A stretch of DNA of 21,647 nt from positions 1 through 21,647 of the IMG/VR virus record IMGVR_UViG_3300022602_000476. The stretch is one strand, 5' to 3'. Numbering within the stretch: the stretch's first letter is position 1; every line of letters begins with the position of its first letter. Below are positions 13,544 to 20,288 of the stretch, in pieces. This DNA comes from a virus. The notes under the pieces are model-generated. The model made no database searches. It was not told the origin of the DNA and saw only the letters and a program-made list of their open reading frames with translations. A program made the translations under genes and the position numbers.

Positions 13544-15499
13544 TTATCTTATCGAACACTTAGGCACTAACTTACCGTTTTTAGATTGCATTCCTGTCTG
13601 CACTTGGCCTGCGCGACAAACACTGGTTTTCTTTTTAGGTTTTATTGTTTTAACAGGTTCACCTAAATTTTCTTTCATTTTACGAATTAAACGATTTGCT
13701 TCTTTAATTGGATTAGATTCTTGAGATTTTTTTTCTTGTTTTTCTTTCCAATCTTTTTCAAAATCTGATTTAGCTTTTTTTGCCCGTTCTATACTGGCTG
13801 TTGATTTGGCTTTTTCTCGATCCCATGCACGACTTAATTTTACCTGTGCTGACTGACCTTCATCTAAATCGTCTGCAATAGCTTTTTTAATTATGTTAAC
13901 AACATTGGGATTTGCTTTTAGTTGATGTAATGTATGTTCGGCGTGAGCTTTATCTTTAAATCCGCCTTGAACTACCGCCCAAGAATTTGTACCAAAAAAG
14001 CCACCAGATGGATACCATATCTCTGATTTTCCAGTATCTGTGCGATCTACTACTTTCAATTTATTTGGGTCTATCGGTGGAGGATTATCCTTTTCAGCTT
14101 GTGCCTTGGCCATCATTTGTTTGTGTGCCTGTACATTGGCTTTCTCGTGTGCCATAGGTTCTTGACCGATCATATCTCTTAGTAGATCTGCCCAACTCCA
14201 CCCCTCCATTTCGGGATCGTGAAATATTTCTTCAAACTCACCTACCACTTCACTTAGATCTTCTTCAACAAAATATTTTGGAATCAAACCTTTTTTCTCA
14301 GCTATATCTATCATGTAAGATTCTAAAGCATCGTCATCTTCATTAGCAAAATGTTCTTTAGTATCTGGATCCATCTTTTTAATAATATCCATACCAAACT
14401 TAAACGCATGTTTGTAGCCTGGCATGTTATTCATACTCATAACAGTTTTTGGGTCAACTCGAAGTGGTTTTTTATCTTGGCGTGTGCCTAATGCTTTATT
14501 CATGAATCCTGTAAAATTAGGATCATGTGCTTCGTTGGGCATAATACCTGGACCGCCAGGACCTGGTTTAAATCCCATGCTATGGCCTGGAATTTCATTT
14601 TCTTTTACTTTTCGCTTGCCTTTCATAGCATTGCTAAGTAGCGCAGTGCCTTTGTCTTTTTGATTGAATTCTTTAGCTACACTCTGTTTAATACCAACTT
14701 TCTTGGCAAACTCTGGATTGTGTGCAGCTGCTGCCATGGTGCGAGCTTGTTTTTCAGTAGTGCTTTTTTCAGATACAATGCTTTCTTTCATCATTACTCT
14801 TTGAGCAATGATACCAGCATATTGATTAATTAACTGTTGTTTATGCGATTGTTCTTCTAATTTTTCTTGTTCAACTTCATTAAAAAACTTATCTATCAAA
14901 GTAGATTTACGCTCAATTATTTTTGTTTCAGGTTTTTGATAATGTTGCATTGCCATTTGTACTGGCAATGCAACTTTATGTGGATTAGCACCTTCGTTAA
15001 GTATTTTAACATCATTCTTTTTAACAATAGACAAAAACTTACTTAAAGTATTTTCTTTCATAAATCCCAATGCTTGCGCTGTTTCTTCATCACTTGCAGG
15101 TTGCCATGTAGTTTCATCTGGCTTTAATCGATTCTTAGGATCTTGCAATGCTAGTAATTGTTGAATAACCATACCCTGTTCTTGTTTACGAGAAGCTATG
15201 TATGCTGGGCTTTTGATCATAGTGCCCATGACGGCACCAATTTCTTTAGGATCAGTTGCTGGCAAATCGTAATATTTTGAACCATCAGATGGATCTGTTT
15301 CAAGATAAGGAGCAAGTTGTTTGACTTGTTCTGGGGATAGTTGTGATGCCGATTGCGGAGCTGTTTTTACTCCAGTATTACCTGCACCGTACATAGCGGC
15401 TTCGTCGACCACTCGAAGAAATCGAGCCATGTCATTAGCACCTGCTACAGGCTTTGTAGCAACTCCATCCATCGCCTGTAGTATGCGCTTCATGTCCAT
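13544..15499 (-). CDS. Virion-type hypothetical protein, 651 aa
   Basis: Not assigned to a known function. The 651-aa protein begins MDMKRILQAMDGVATKPVAG, an amphipathic start like those of neighbouring proteins. It is helical and charged: residues about 190-245 form a likely coiled coil (KSTLIDKFFNEVEQEKLEEQ and onward). A Gly/Pro patch sits near the middle (FKPGPGGPGIMPNEAHDPNF). An acidic region (EEDLSEVVGEFEEIFHDPEM) follows, and the C-terminus is very basic (AKKAKSDFEKDWKEKQEKK) with a Cys-containing end. A start two codons later (ATG at 15493) is possible. I recall similar sequences from uncultured marine T4-like phages without a function. Its place in the late-type module suggests a head-internal or scaffold-like role, which is inference. 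Confidence 0.8.
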   Translation of the reverse strand: MDMKRILQAMDGVATKPVAGANDMARFLRVVDEAAMYGAGNTGVKTAPQSASQLSPEQVKQLAPYLETDPSDGSKYYDLPATDPKEIGAVMGTMIKSPAYIASRKQEQGMVIQQLLALQDPKNRLKPDETTWQPASDEETAQALGFMKENTLSKFLSIVKKNDVKILNEGANPHKVALPVQMAMQHYQKPETKIIERKSTLIDKFFNEVEQEKLEEQSHKQQLINQYAGIIAQRVMMKESIVSEKSTTEKQARTMAAAAHNPEFAKKVGIKQSVAKEFNQKDKGTALLSNAMKGKRKVKENEIPGHSMGFKPGPGGPGIMPNEAHDPNFTGFMNKALGTRQDKKPLRVDPKTVMSMNNMPGYKHAFKFGMDIIKKMDPDTKEHFANEDDDALESYMIDIAEKKGLIPKYFVEEDLSEVVGEFEEIFHDPEMEGWSWADLLRDMIGQEPMAHEKANVQAHKQMMAKAQAEKDNPPPIDPNKLKVVDRTDTGKSEIWYPSGGFFGTNSWAVVQGGFKDKAHAEHTLHQLKANPNVVNIIKKAIADDLDEGQSAQVKLSRAWDREKAKSTASIERAKKAKSDFEKDWKEKQEKKSQESNPIKEANRLIRKMKENLGEPVKTIKPKKKTSVCRAGQVQTGMQSKNGKLVPKCSIR

Positions 15500-15503
15500 T
15501 GGA

Positions 15504-17066
15504 TTACCCTAATAGACGCTGTGTCAATGCACGGATTTGATCAACTTCGCGATTTTCGACTAAAACTGGTTTTTCATTACGGGTTAAACGGGCTAATTGT
15601 TCCTGCATACGAGTAAATTCTGTAGATTCTTTTACGGTTTCTTTTGCTTTTTTGCCAGCACGTAATGCAGCTAAGTCTGATTTCTCAATCTTGCCATCAT
15701 GATCAGCATCGATCTTTTTTTGATTGCCTGGCAAATTTTTAACAGCTTTTTTCTCTGCCATATAAGCAGTAGTTTCTTTGATGTTCTTCCACATAGCGGC
15801 TGCAGCAATTTTCTTACCTTTCTCACCGCCACCGGCAGACTTGGCTACTTTGTCAAAACTTTTTCCTGGTTTACCAATGTCGCCACCTGCTTTAGCTTTC
15901 TTAACTGTAGCAGACTTCTTAGCGGCACTTAGTCCAGCACTTGGCTTGGCACCTTCTTTAACTGGCTTGCAACCGCACTCTGCCATAGGCATGTCGCACT
16001 CTTTGCACATCTTAACAGCTTCTTTTAACTTGCCAGCTTTCTTAGCGGCACGGATACGACTACCTAAGTATTCATCTTTACCTGACTCGATCTTACCGTC
16101 CTGGTCGTAATCTTTCTTAGCCATTTTAGATTTAGATTCCATCATTGTACCGCTGCACTCGTACACACCACCGCCGTTTAGGCCTAAGTGTTGATGATAG
16201 CATTCGCCCATAGCGCCATGTGTAATTGTTCCACCACACTCTTCGCAGGCTTGTTTATGATGCATTGCTAATTCTAAATTACCAGCTTTATGATGTTTAG
16301 CATATTCGCAAGCATGATGATGAGCCATATGTGCTGGACTCATTTTTGCTTCATTGGTAGTAGTTACGCCACCTTTACGGATTGTCTGCTTGCCAGGATT
16401 AGCTTTTCCCCACGCTTTAGAATCTTTTTCATATTCTTTATCAGCAGCACGATCTCCTGCTTTGTCTGCGCTTGAACGAGCTTTAGCATGCGATTTAGTA
16501 CGATCATTTTTTTCATCGTATGGTTCATTGCTAAAACGATCTTGATTATGTTTATGTGTAATTGTACTACCTTTTTTAGTTGTAGTTCCACCAGTGCTAC
16601 TTTTCTTTTCATAATCACCAGTTTCGTTTTCTTTTTTGTTTTTCCAATCAAATGCATTTTCTGACATTTTGTCTGCATCAGCTTGTTTCAAGGCACGGAG
16701 TTTTTCTTTAGCTTCATTTAAGCGGAATTTTAAAGTTCTTCTTAGACTTTCACTCATCGGAGCATTGTCAACTTGCTCACCATATTCTCCGATTTTCTTT
16801 TCATAAGCTAGATAATGGTAAACACTAGCAATGTTAGTAGCAGCAATAGTAATCTTTGCTTGTACCCATGCTTCTAATTGTTCGTTATCATCAATATGTT
16901 CTTGTAAATTGGTAGCATAGTTAGCTAATTTAATTAGCTCTTGCTTGGCCATTGCGCCTTCTTGGTCGCCATGTGCTTCTTCTGGGTCTTGCAAACTAGG
17001 GTCTGACCCCATATCTGACATTCCTTGATCCATATCTGGTACTTCTTGGTCTAATTCTGGTGGCAT
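15504..17066 (-). CDS. Virion-type protein with EF-hand-like and Cys/His-rich segments, 520 aa
   Basis: A 520-aa protein. An acidic, Met/Asp-rich start is followed by a helical domain (41-90, AKQELIKLANYATNLQEH onward) of a type I recall in uncultured marine phages. A long charged low-complexity region (130-240) follows. Residues 245-310 are rich in His and Cys (HHACEY, CEECGG, GECYHQH, YECSG), and CKECDMPMAECGC lies at 354-366. Both look like metal-binding knuckles. Two calcium-loop-like motifs are present: DYDQDGKI (319-326) and DADHDGKI (453-460, with D464 at the twelfth position). The C-terminus is helical. The ATG has CGGAG upstream. Function unknown; metal-binding structural or packaged-protein roles are plausible. 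Its stop is four bases before the 651-aa gene. Confidence 0.8.
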   Translation of the reverse strand: MPPELDQEVPDMDQGMSDMGSDPSLQDPEEAHGDQEGAMAKQELIKLANYATNLQEHIDDNEQLEAWVQAKITIAATNIASVYHYLAYEKKIGEYGEQVDNAPMSESLRRTLKFRLNEAKEKLRALKQADADKMSENAFDWKNKKENETGDYEKKSSTGGTTTKKGSTITHKHNQDRFSNEPYDEKNDRTKSHAKARSSADKAGDRAADKEYEKDSKAWGKANPGKQTIRKGGVTTTNEAKMSPAHMAHHHACEYAKHHKAGNLELAMHHKQACEECGGTITHGAMGECYHQHLGLNGGGVYECSGTMMESKSKMAKKDYDQDGKIESGKDEYLGSRIRAAKKAGKLKEAVKMCKECDMPMAECGCKPVKEGAKPSAGLSAAKKSATVKKAKAGGDIGKPGKSFDKVAKSAGGGEKGKKIAAAAMWKNIKETTAYMAEKKAVKNLPGNQKKIDADHDGKIEKSDLAALRAGKKAKETVKESTEFTRMQEQLARLTRNEKPVLVENREVDQIRALTQRLLG

Positions 17067-17093
17067 GAGTATACTCCGTTTATCTTTATATAT

Positions 17094-17984
17094 TTAGCCT
17101 CGTTTAACGGCAGGCCCACCAAATAAGCTGGTACCTTTAATATCTAAACCGTTTTTGGCTGTTCCGTTCTTGTTTTTAGGCTGTACAATCTTAGGTAGTT
17201 TAGGTGCTTTTGTACCTGACTTACCCGGGGAGCCTGTGTAGCTCTTCTTTCCTATATTCTTTTTACCAATAGCAATGTGCGGGCTTACAACAGTTCCAAT
17301 GTTTGCGGCACTAGTAGCACCGGCTGTAGCTGTTTCTCTAATACCAGCACCATTGGCTTTTTGAACAGCTTGATAAAATGCCTTGGCTTGTTCTTCGGTA
17401 GGATTCTTATACATCTGACTTAACAAGTTATGTGCATCATTTAAGGCTGGTACACTAGGATGTCCTTTACCTAACGCCATCATACGCTGATTAAGTTGGT
17501 CTTGTACTCGTGCGATCGATTGTGAATCTTTTCCTATGGTATTTAGAAAACCAGGCAATTTTGCCATAGCCGCACTAGCTATACCTTCATTCTCAACTTC
17601 TGACATACCTTGTTCGCCGTGTTTTCTAGCTCTAACAATTCGTGCATGTAAACGATTCAAATCATCTTCCATACTACGTGCTTTACGTTCGCTAGCAGTG
17701 AGATTTTGTTCACGATCTGCATATTGCCAGCTAGAACCGCCTAACGATTTGTATTCGTTTTTCATTTTTTCATATTCGGCTTCAAGCTGATGTAGATTAG
17801 CATGATCCTGCCCTGCAGCCTCACGATTGCGATGCTCTTGTTCTGCACGACGCTTGGCTAACATATCCATGGTGCGTTGTTTTTCTTGTTCAGGAGTTCC
17901 TGCAACACGCAAATTCATGCCTTTTTCTCTAGCCATTTTCATAAAATCATCGGCTAAACTTTCGACTAATTCATTCATTTTCAT
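17094..17984 (-). CDS. Virion-type coiled-coil protein, 296 aa
   Basis: Not recognised by function. The 296-aa protein begins MKMNELVESLADDFMKMARE, then has a long highly charged helix (about 30-125; EYEKMKNEYKSLGG, ARSMEDDLNRLHARIVRARK), very likely a coiled coil. A short helical domain with NPTEEQAKAFYQAVQKANG follows. The C-terminal 70 residues are Gly/Lys/Thr/Ser-rich and basic (GKKNIGKKSYTGSPGKSGTK), probably disordered. A basic tail on a coiled coil suits a DNA- or capsid-associated structural protein. The ribosome binding site AGGA lies within the last codons of the preceding 70-aa gene. A second Met two codons in is an alternative start. Confidence 0.78.
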   Translation of the reverse strand: MKMNELVESLADDFMKMAREKGMNLRVAGTPEQEKQRTMDMLAKRRAEQEHRNREAAGQDHANLHQLEAEYEKMKNEYKSLGGSSWQYADREQNLTASERKARSMEDDLNRLHARIVRARKHGEQGMSEVENEGIASAAMAKLPGFLNTIGKDSQSIARVQDQLNQRMMALGKGHPSVPALNDAHNLLSQMYKNPTEEQAKAFYQAVQKANGAGIRETATAGATSAANIGTVVSPHIAIGKKNIGKKSYTGSPGKSGTKAPKLPKIVQPKNKNGTAKNGLDIKGTSLFGGPAVKRG

Positions 17985-17985
17985 A

Positions 17986-18198
17986 TTATTTTCCTACAGG
18001 TTTTTCACCAGTTAAGTAAGGTTTGCTAAACCATAATTGAAACCACTCGGGTGTTCCTGGTTGTATATTGTGTTCACGCATCAACTTAGCTTTTTCTGTA
18101 CCAGTAACACTGATATTAATTCCGTCTAGCTCGTATGGTTGTAGGCCTTTAAATTCATTAACGCCTGCTAACTTTTTAAGACGAGCTAGATCATCCAT
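17986..18198 (-). CDS. Small hypothetical protein, 70 aa
   Basis: A 70-aa protein starting MDDLARLKKLAGVNEF, a short amphipathic helix, then a compact domain with YELDGINISVTGTEKAKLMR and GTPEWFQLWFSKPY. No known family is recognised. The ATG overlaps the Dps stop as TAATG and the stop is one base before the next ATG, whose ribosome binding site lies within this gene. The Arg/Lys/Leu-rich first 13 residues look like the starts of other proteins in this module and could be a targeting or scaffold-binding segment. That is inference. Confidence 0.75.
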   Translation of the reverse strand: MDDLARLKKLAGVNEFKGLQPYELDGINISVTGTEKAKLMREHNIQPGTPEWFQLWFSKPYLTGEKPVGK

Positions 18199-18635
18199 TA
18201 TTTTAAACTCGCTCTTAACATCCAGCTGTGCTTTTTATGTGCATCCTGGCGATCTGCTAGAAAATTACTTAGTCCATGATCACCGTGTTGTTCGGCCATG
18301 TCAAATGTAATACGGAATATATTGGCCATTCGTTCACTGTCTGCTAGTAATTCTTGAAGCATGCTGCTCCAATCTGGAACGGCATTTTCATCCTCGACTG
18401 TAGTTAACATGCTAAATTTTTGTAAACTAGCTGGTGTATAAATTTGCAATGCACGAAGATGTTCAGCAAATGTATCAATGCTACCATAGACTTCTGTGTA
18501 AATTCTTTCAAATAGTTCATGCAATTGACCAAACAGTGGACCTTCGACATTCCAATGAAAATTATGTGCCTTTAGATAAAAACTAAATTCGCTAGCAAAA
18601 GCTGTTTTGAGTGATAAATGGTATTTTTCGTCCAT
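18198..18635 (-). CDS. dps: Dps-family miniferritin (DNA protection / iron oxidation)
   Basis: A 145-aa protein with the Dps signature HNFHWNVEGPLFGQLHELFE. Ferroxidase ligands H27, H39, D54 and E58 have the same spacing as H51, H63, D78 and E82 of E. coli Dps. E43 takes the place of D67. Family members form 12-subunit shells that oxidise and store iron and shield DNA from Fenton chemistry. The E. coli Lys-rich N-terminal DNA-binding tail is absent: the protein starts MDEKYHLSLKTAF. DNA binding is therefore uncertain, while iron oxidation is likely. It sits between virion-type genes (one base after the 125-aa gene, TAATG with the 70-aa gene). This suggests late expression and possibly packaging in the particle. 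Confidence 0.88.
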   Translation of the reverse strand: MDEKYHLSLKTAFASEFSFYLKAHNFHWNVEGPLFGQLHELFERIYTEVYGSIDTFAEHLRALQIYTPASLQKFSMLTTVEDENAVPDWSSMLQELLADSERMANIFRITFDMAEQHGDHGLSNFLADRQDAHKKHSWMLRASLK

Positions 18636-18636
18636 T

Positions 18637-19014
18637 TTATATTCCGTGTTTATTCTTAGGATGTTTGGCTACAGGACTTATTTTATGTGTGTCGTCGGGT
18701 TCTTGACTTTTTTTCCAAGGTAACACTTCGTGATCTTCTGTAGGAATTACTTTTCTGGCATCTTTAAACATATTATGTTCTACTTCGGTATATGGGTGTT
18801 GTGTCCAGTAAGGACCCATCCAACTTTCATGATCTATATTAGCGGGTGTTTTACCAGATCCGTCCATCATACCGACTACGATACCAGTACGCATCTGATG
18901 ATAGCTAGGATAATAGCCACCAGGATCCCTAGAACGTCGAATACCCTGATGCACAGCCGCATGATGGTCGTGATGCTTGCCAGTATGTTCAGTAATAAAT
19001 TCTTTTGCTCTCAT
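18637..19014 (-). CDS. Small virion-type protein with MRA(K/Q)EF start and ISPVA tail, 125 aa
   Basis: A 125-aa His-rich protein (KHHDHHAAVHQGIRR) with an aromatic/Gly middle (GYYPSYHQMRTGIVVGMMDG), HPYTEVEH and the tail ISPVAKHPKNKHGI. The start MRAKEFI and this tail mirror the last 132 residues of the preceding 424-aa protein (MRAQEFI ... ISPVATIKKNKYGI). The two also share a central 'Y/F-G-M-M/A' segment and a 'D/P-x-x-T-E/D' helix start. The two are probably paralogous modules. The ATG overlaps the previous stop (TAATG). FITE near residue 9 fits an I-x-E prohead-protease-type site. Function unknown. Confidence 0.75.
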   Translation of the reverse strand: MRAKEFITEHTGKHHDHHAAVHQGIRRSRDPGGYYPSYHQMRTGIVVGMMDGSGKTPANIDHESWMGPYWTQHPYTEVEHNMFKDARKVIPTEDHEVLPWKKSQEPDDTHKISPVAKHPKNKHGI

Positions 19015-20288
19015 TATATGCCGTATTTGTTTTTCTTTATTGTTGCTACAGGACTAATAGTATTTGCACCATCTGCTTCATTACTAGTACCGTCTGAAAT
19101 ATGTGTGATAGCACCTGCGCCAACAGATTTAGCAGCATCTTCTATTTTTTTCAATTCTGCATCGGTGTATGCTGTAATTAATGGATCACCACTCATAGCA
19201 CCTGCTCGGGGCATATCAGGGTTAGCCATAGCCATGCCAAAACGATATTGCATATATGGACTACCGTTAGCTTTGTTCATACTAATGTTAGGAATACTCA
19301 TGGCATTTTTTAATGCTTGAATATGCACATGATGCAATTCTTCTGCGCCTTTTCCAGCATAAGGAACATCGCCTTCTGCTAGTTGTTTGCGTATAAATTC
19401 TTGTGCTCTCATCTCTCTTATTACCTTATTAGCATATTTAACCGAATTTTCATCAGATCTGGTATATACTTGTTGCGCCTTTTTATCTCCTGTTCCTCTT
19501 TCTATTTGGTCTGGTTCTTTAGCTTTTTCTTTTTCAAACCATTTACGCATTTCTTCGGAGCTTGGAGTTGTTTTCTTTTTTACAGGTTTTTCAACTTTTC
19601 CTAATAATCCCATGAGACTTTCATCGGCTACTTTTTCTTTCTTAGCTTTCTTCGGCTTATCATATGACTTCATACGCTGTTCAGCCTTATGCATTAGATC
19701 CATCACTTCATCATCACTGAGTTCAGGACTCATAGCATCGCGCCATGCTGCGAACTTTTCTTCGTCTGTTGCATTGGGATCCATTAGTATGGCTCGCATA
19801 GGAGTAGCACGGGGACCTTCTTCACTTCTACTAGGATCGTTAGTTGCTTGACGAGCAATAACGTTTAAACTGTTAAAATTAAACGGAATTTCACCAGACT
19901 TATTAGGTTTACCGTTGTAATTTTTAACATAACTTAGTGCGTTTACCTGATCTGCACCTACGACAACTGTAACATCAGTATAGCCATGCGCACTTAACTT
20001 CTGCAACACTCGAGTTAAATCGGGCATGTCATCTGTAGCTGTATGAAAAATATGCCCATGCCTAGGAAATACTCGTTTATAAATCGCTAACTTTTCATCA
20101 GGTGTGATTGGATCATCTTTGCCTACGGTACGACTAACAACAAAATATGGATCAGCACCGTGATCTTTAGCCTGCGTAATAACACTACTGGCCAGCATCA
20201 TATGACCTTTATGACCCATACCGCGGCCCCATCCTACAACTGCTGCTTTACTTTCTCCAGTACGATTTAAAAATTCCCGTAATAACAT
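19014..20288 (-). CDS. HxGH nucleotidyltransferase-like protein with fused virion-type C-terminal module
   Basis: A 424-aa protein. Residues 15-210 look like a cytidylyltransferase/NMNAT-fold domain: AVVGWGRGMGHKGHMML with HKGH at 26-29, then VTVVVGADQVNALSY and GPRATPMRAIL (158-167), resembling the S/T-x-x-x-R motif of the family. The middle (210-290) is Lys/Glu-rich linker. Residues 293-424 (from MRAQEFI to KKNKYGI) form a module paralogous to the next gene's protein. Family enzymes transfer a nucleotide to a phosphorylated substrate, for example in NAD or sugar-nucleotide synthesis. The HxGH site appears intact, but the substrate is unknown. It starts at a TAATG overlap with the ligase-like gene. 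Confidence 0.72.
   Translation of the reverse strand: MLLREFLNRTGESKAAVVGWGRGMGHKGHMMLASSVITQAKDHGADPYFVVSRTVGKDDPITPDEKLAIYKRVFPRHGHIFHTATDDMPDLTRVLQKLSAHGYTDVTVVVGADQVNALSYVKNYNGKPNKSGEIPFNFNSLNVIARQATNDPSRSEEGPRATPMRAILMDPNATDEEKFAAWRDAMSPELSDDEVMDLMHKAEQRMKSYDKPKKAKKEKVADESLMGLLGKVEKPVKKKTTPSSEEMRKWFEKEKAKEPDQIERGTGDKKAQQVYTRSDENSVKYANKVIREMRAQEFIRKQLAEGDVPYAGKGAEELHHVHIQALKNAMSIPNISMNKANGSPYMQYRFGMAMANPDMPRAGAMSGDPLITAYTDAELKKIEDAAKSVGAGAITHISDGTSNEADGANTISPVATIKKNKYGI

Noticed and set aside
16364-16678. 104-aa Lys-rich minus-strand frame within the 520-aa gene
   Set aside because: It is an out-of-frame shadow of the charged low-complexity region, with no start signals.
18730-19320. 196-aa open frame on the plus strand
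   Set aside because: It covers parts of two well-supported minus-strand genes that share a paralogous module, and shows no ribosome binding site or family match.
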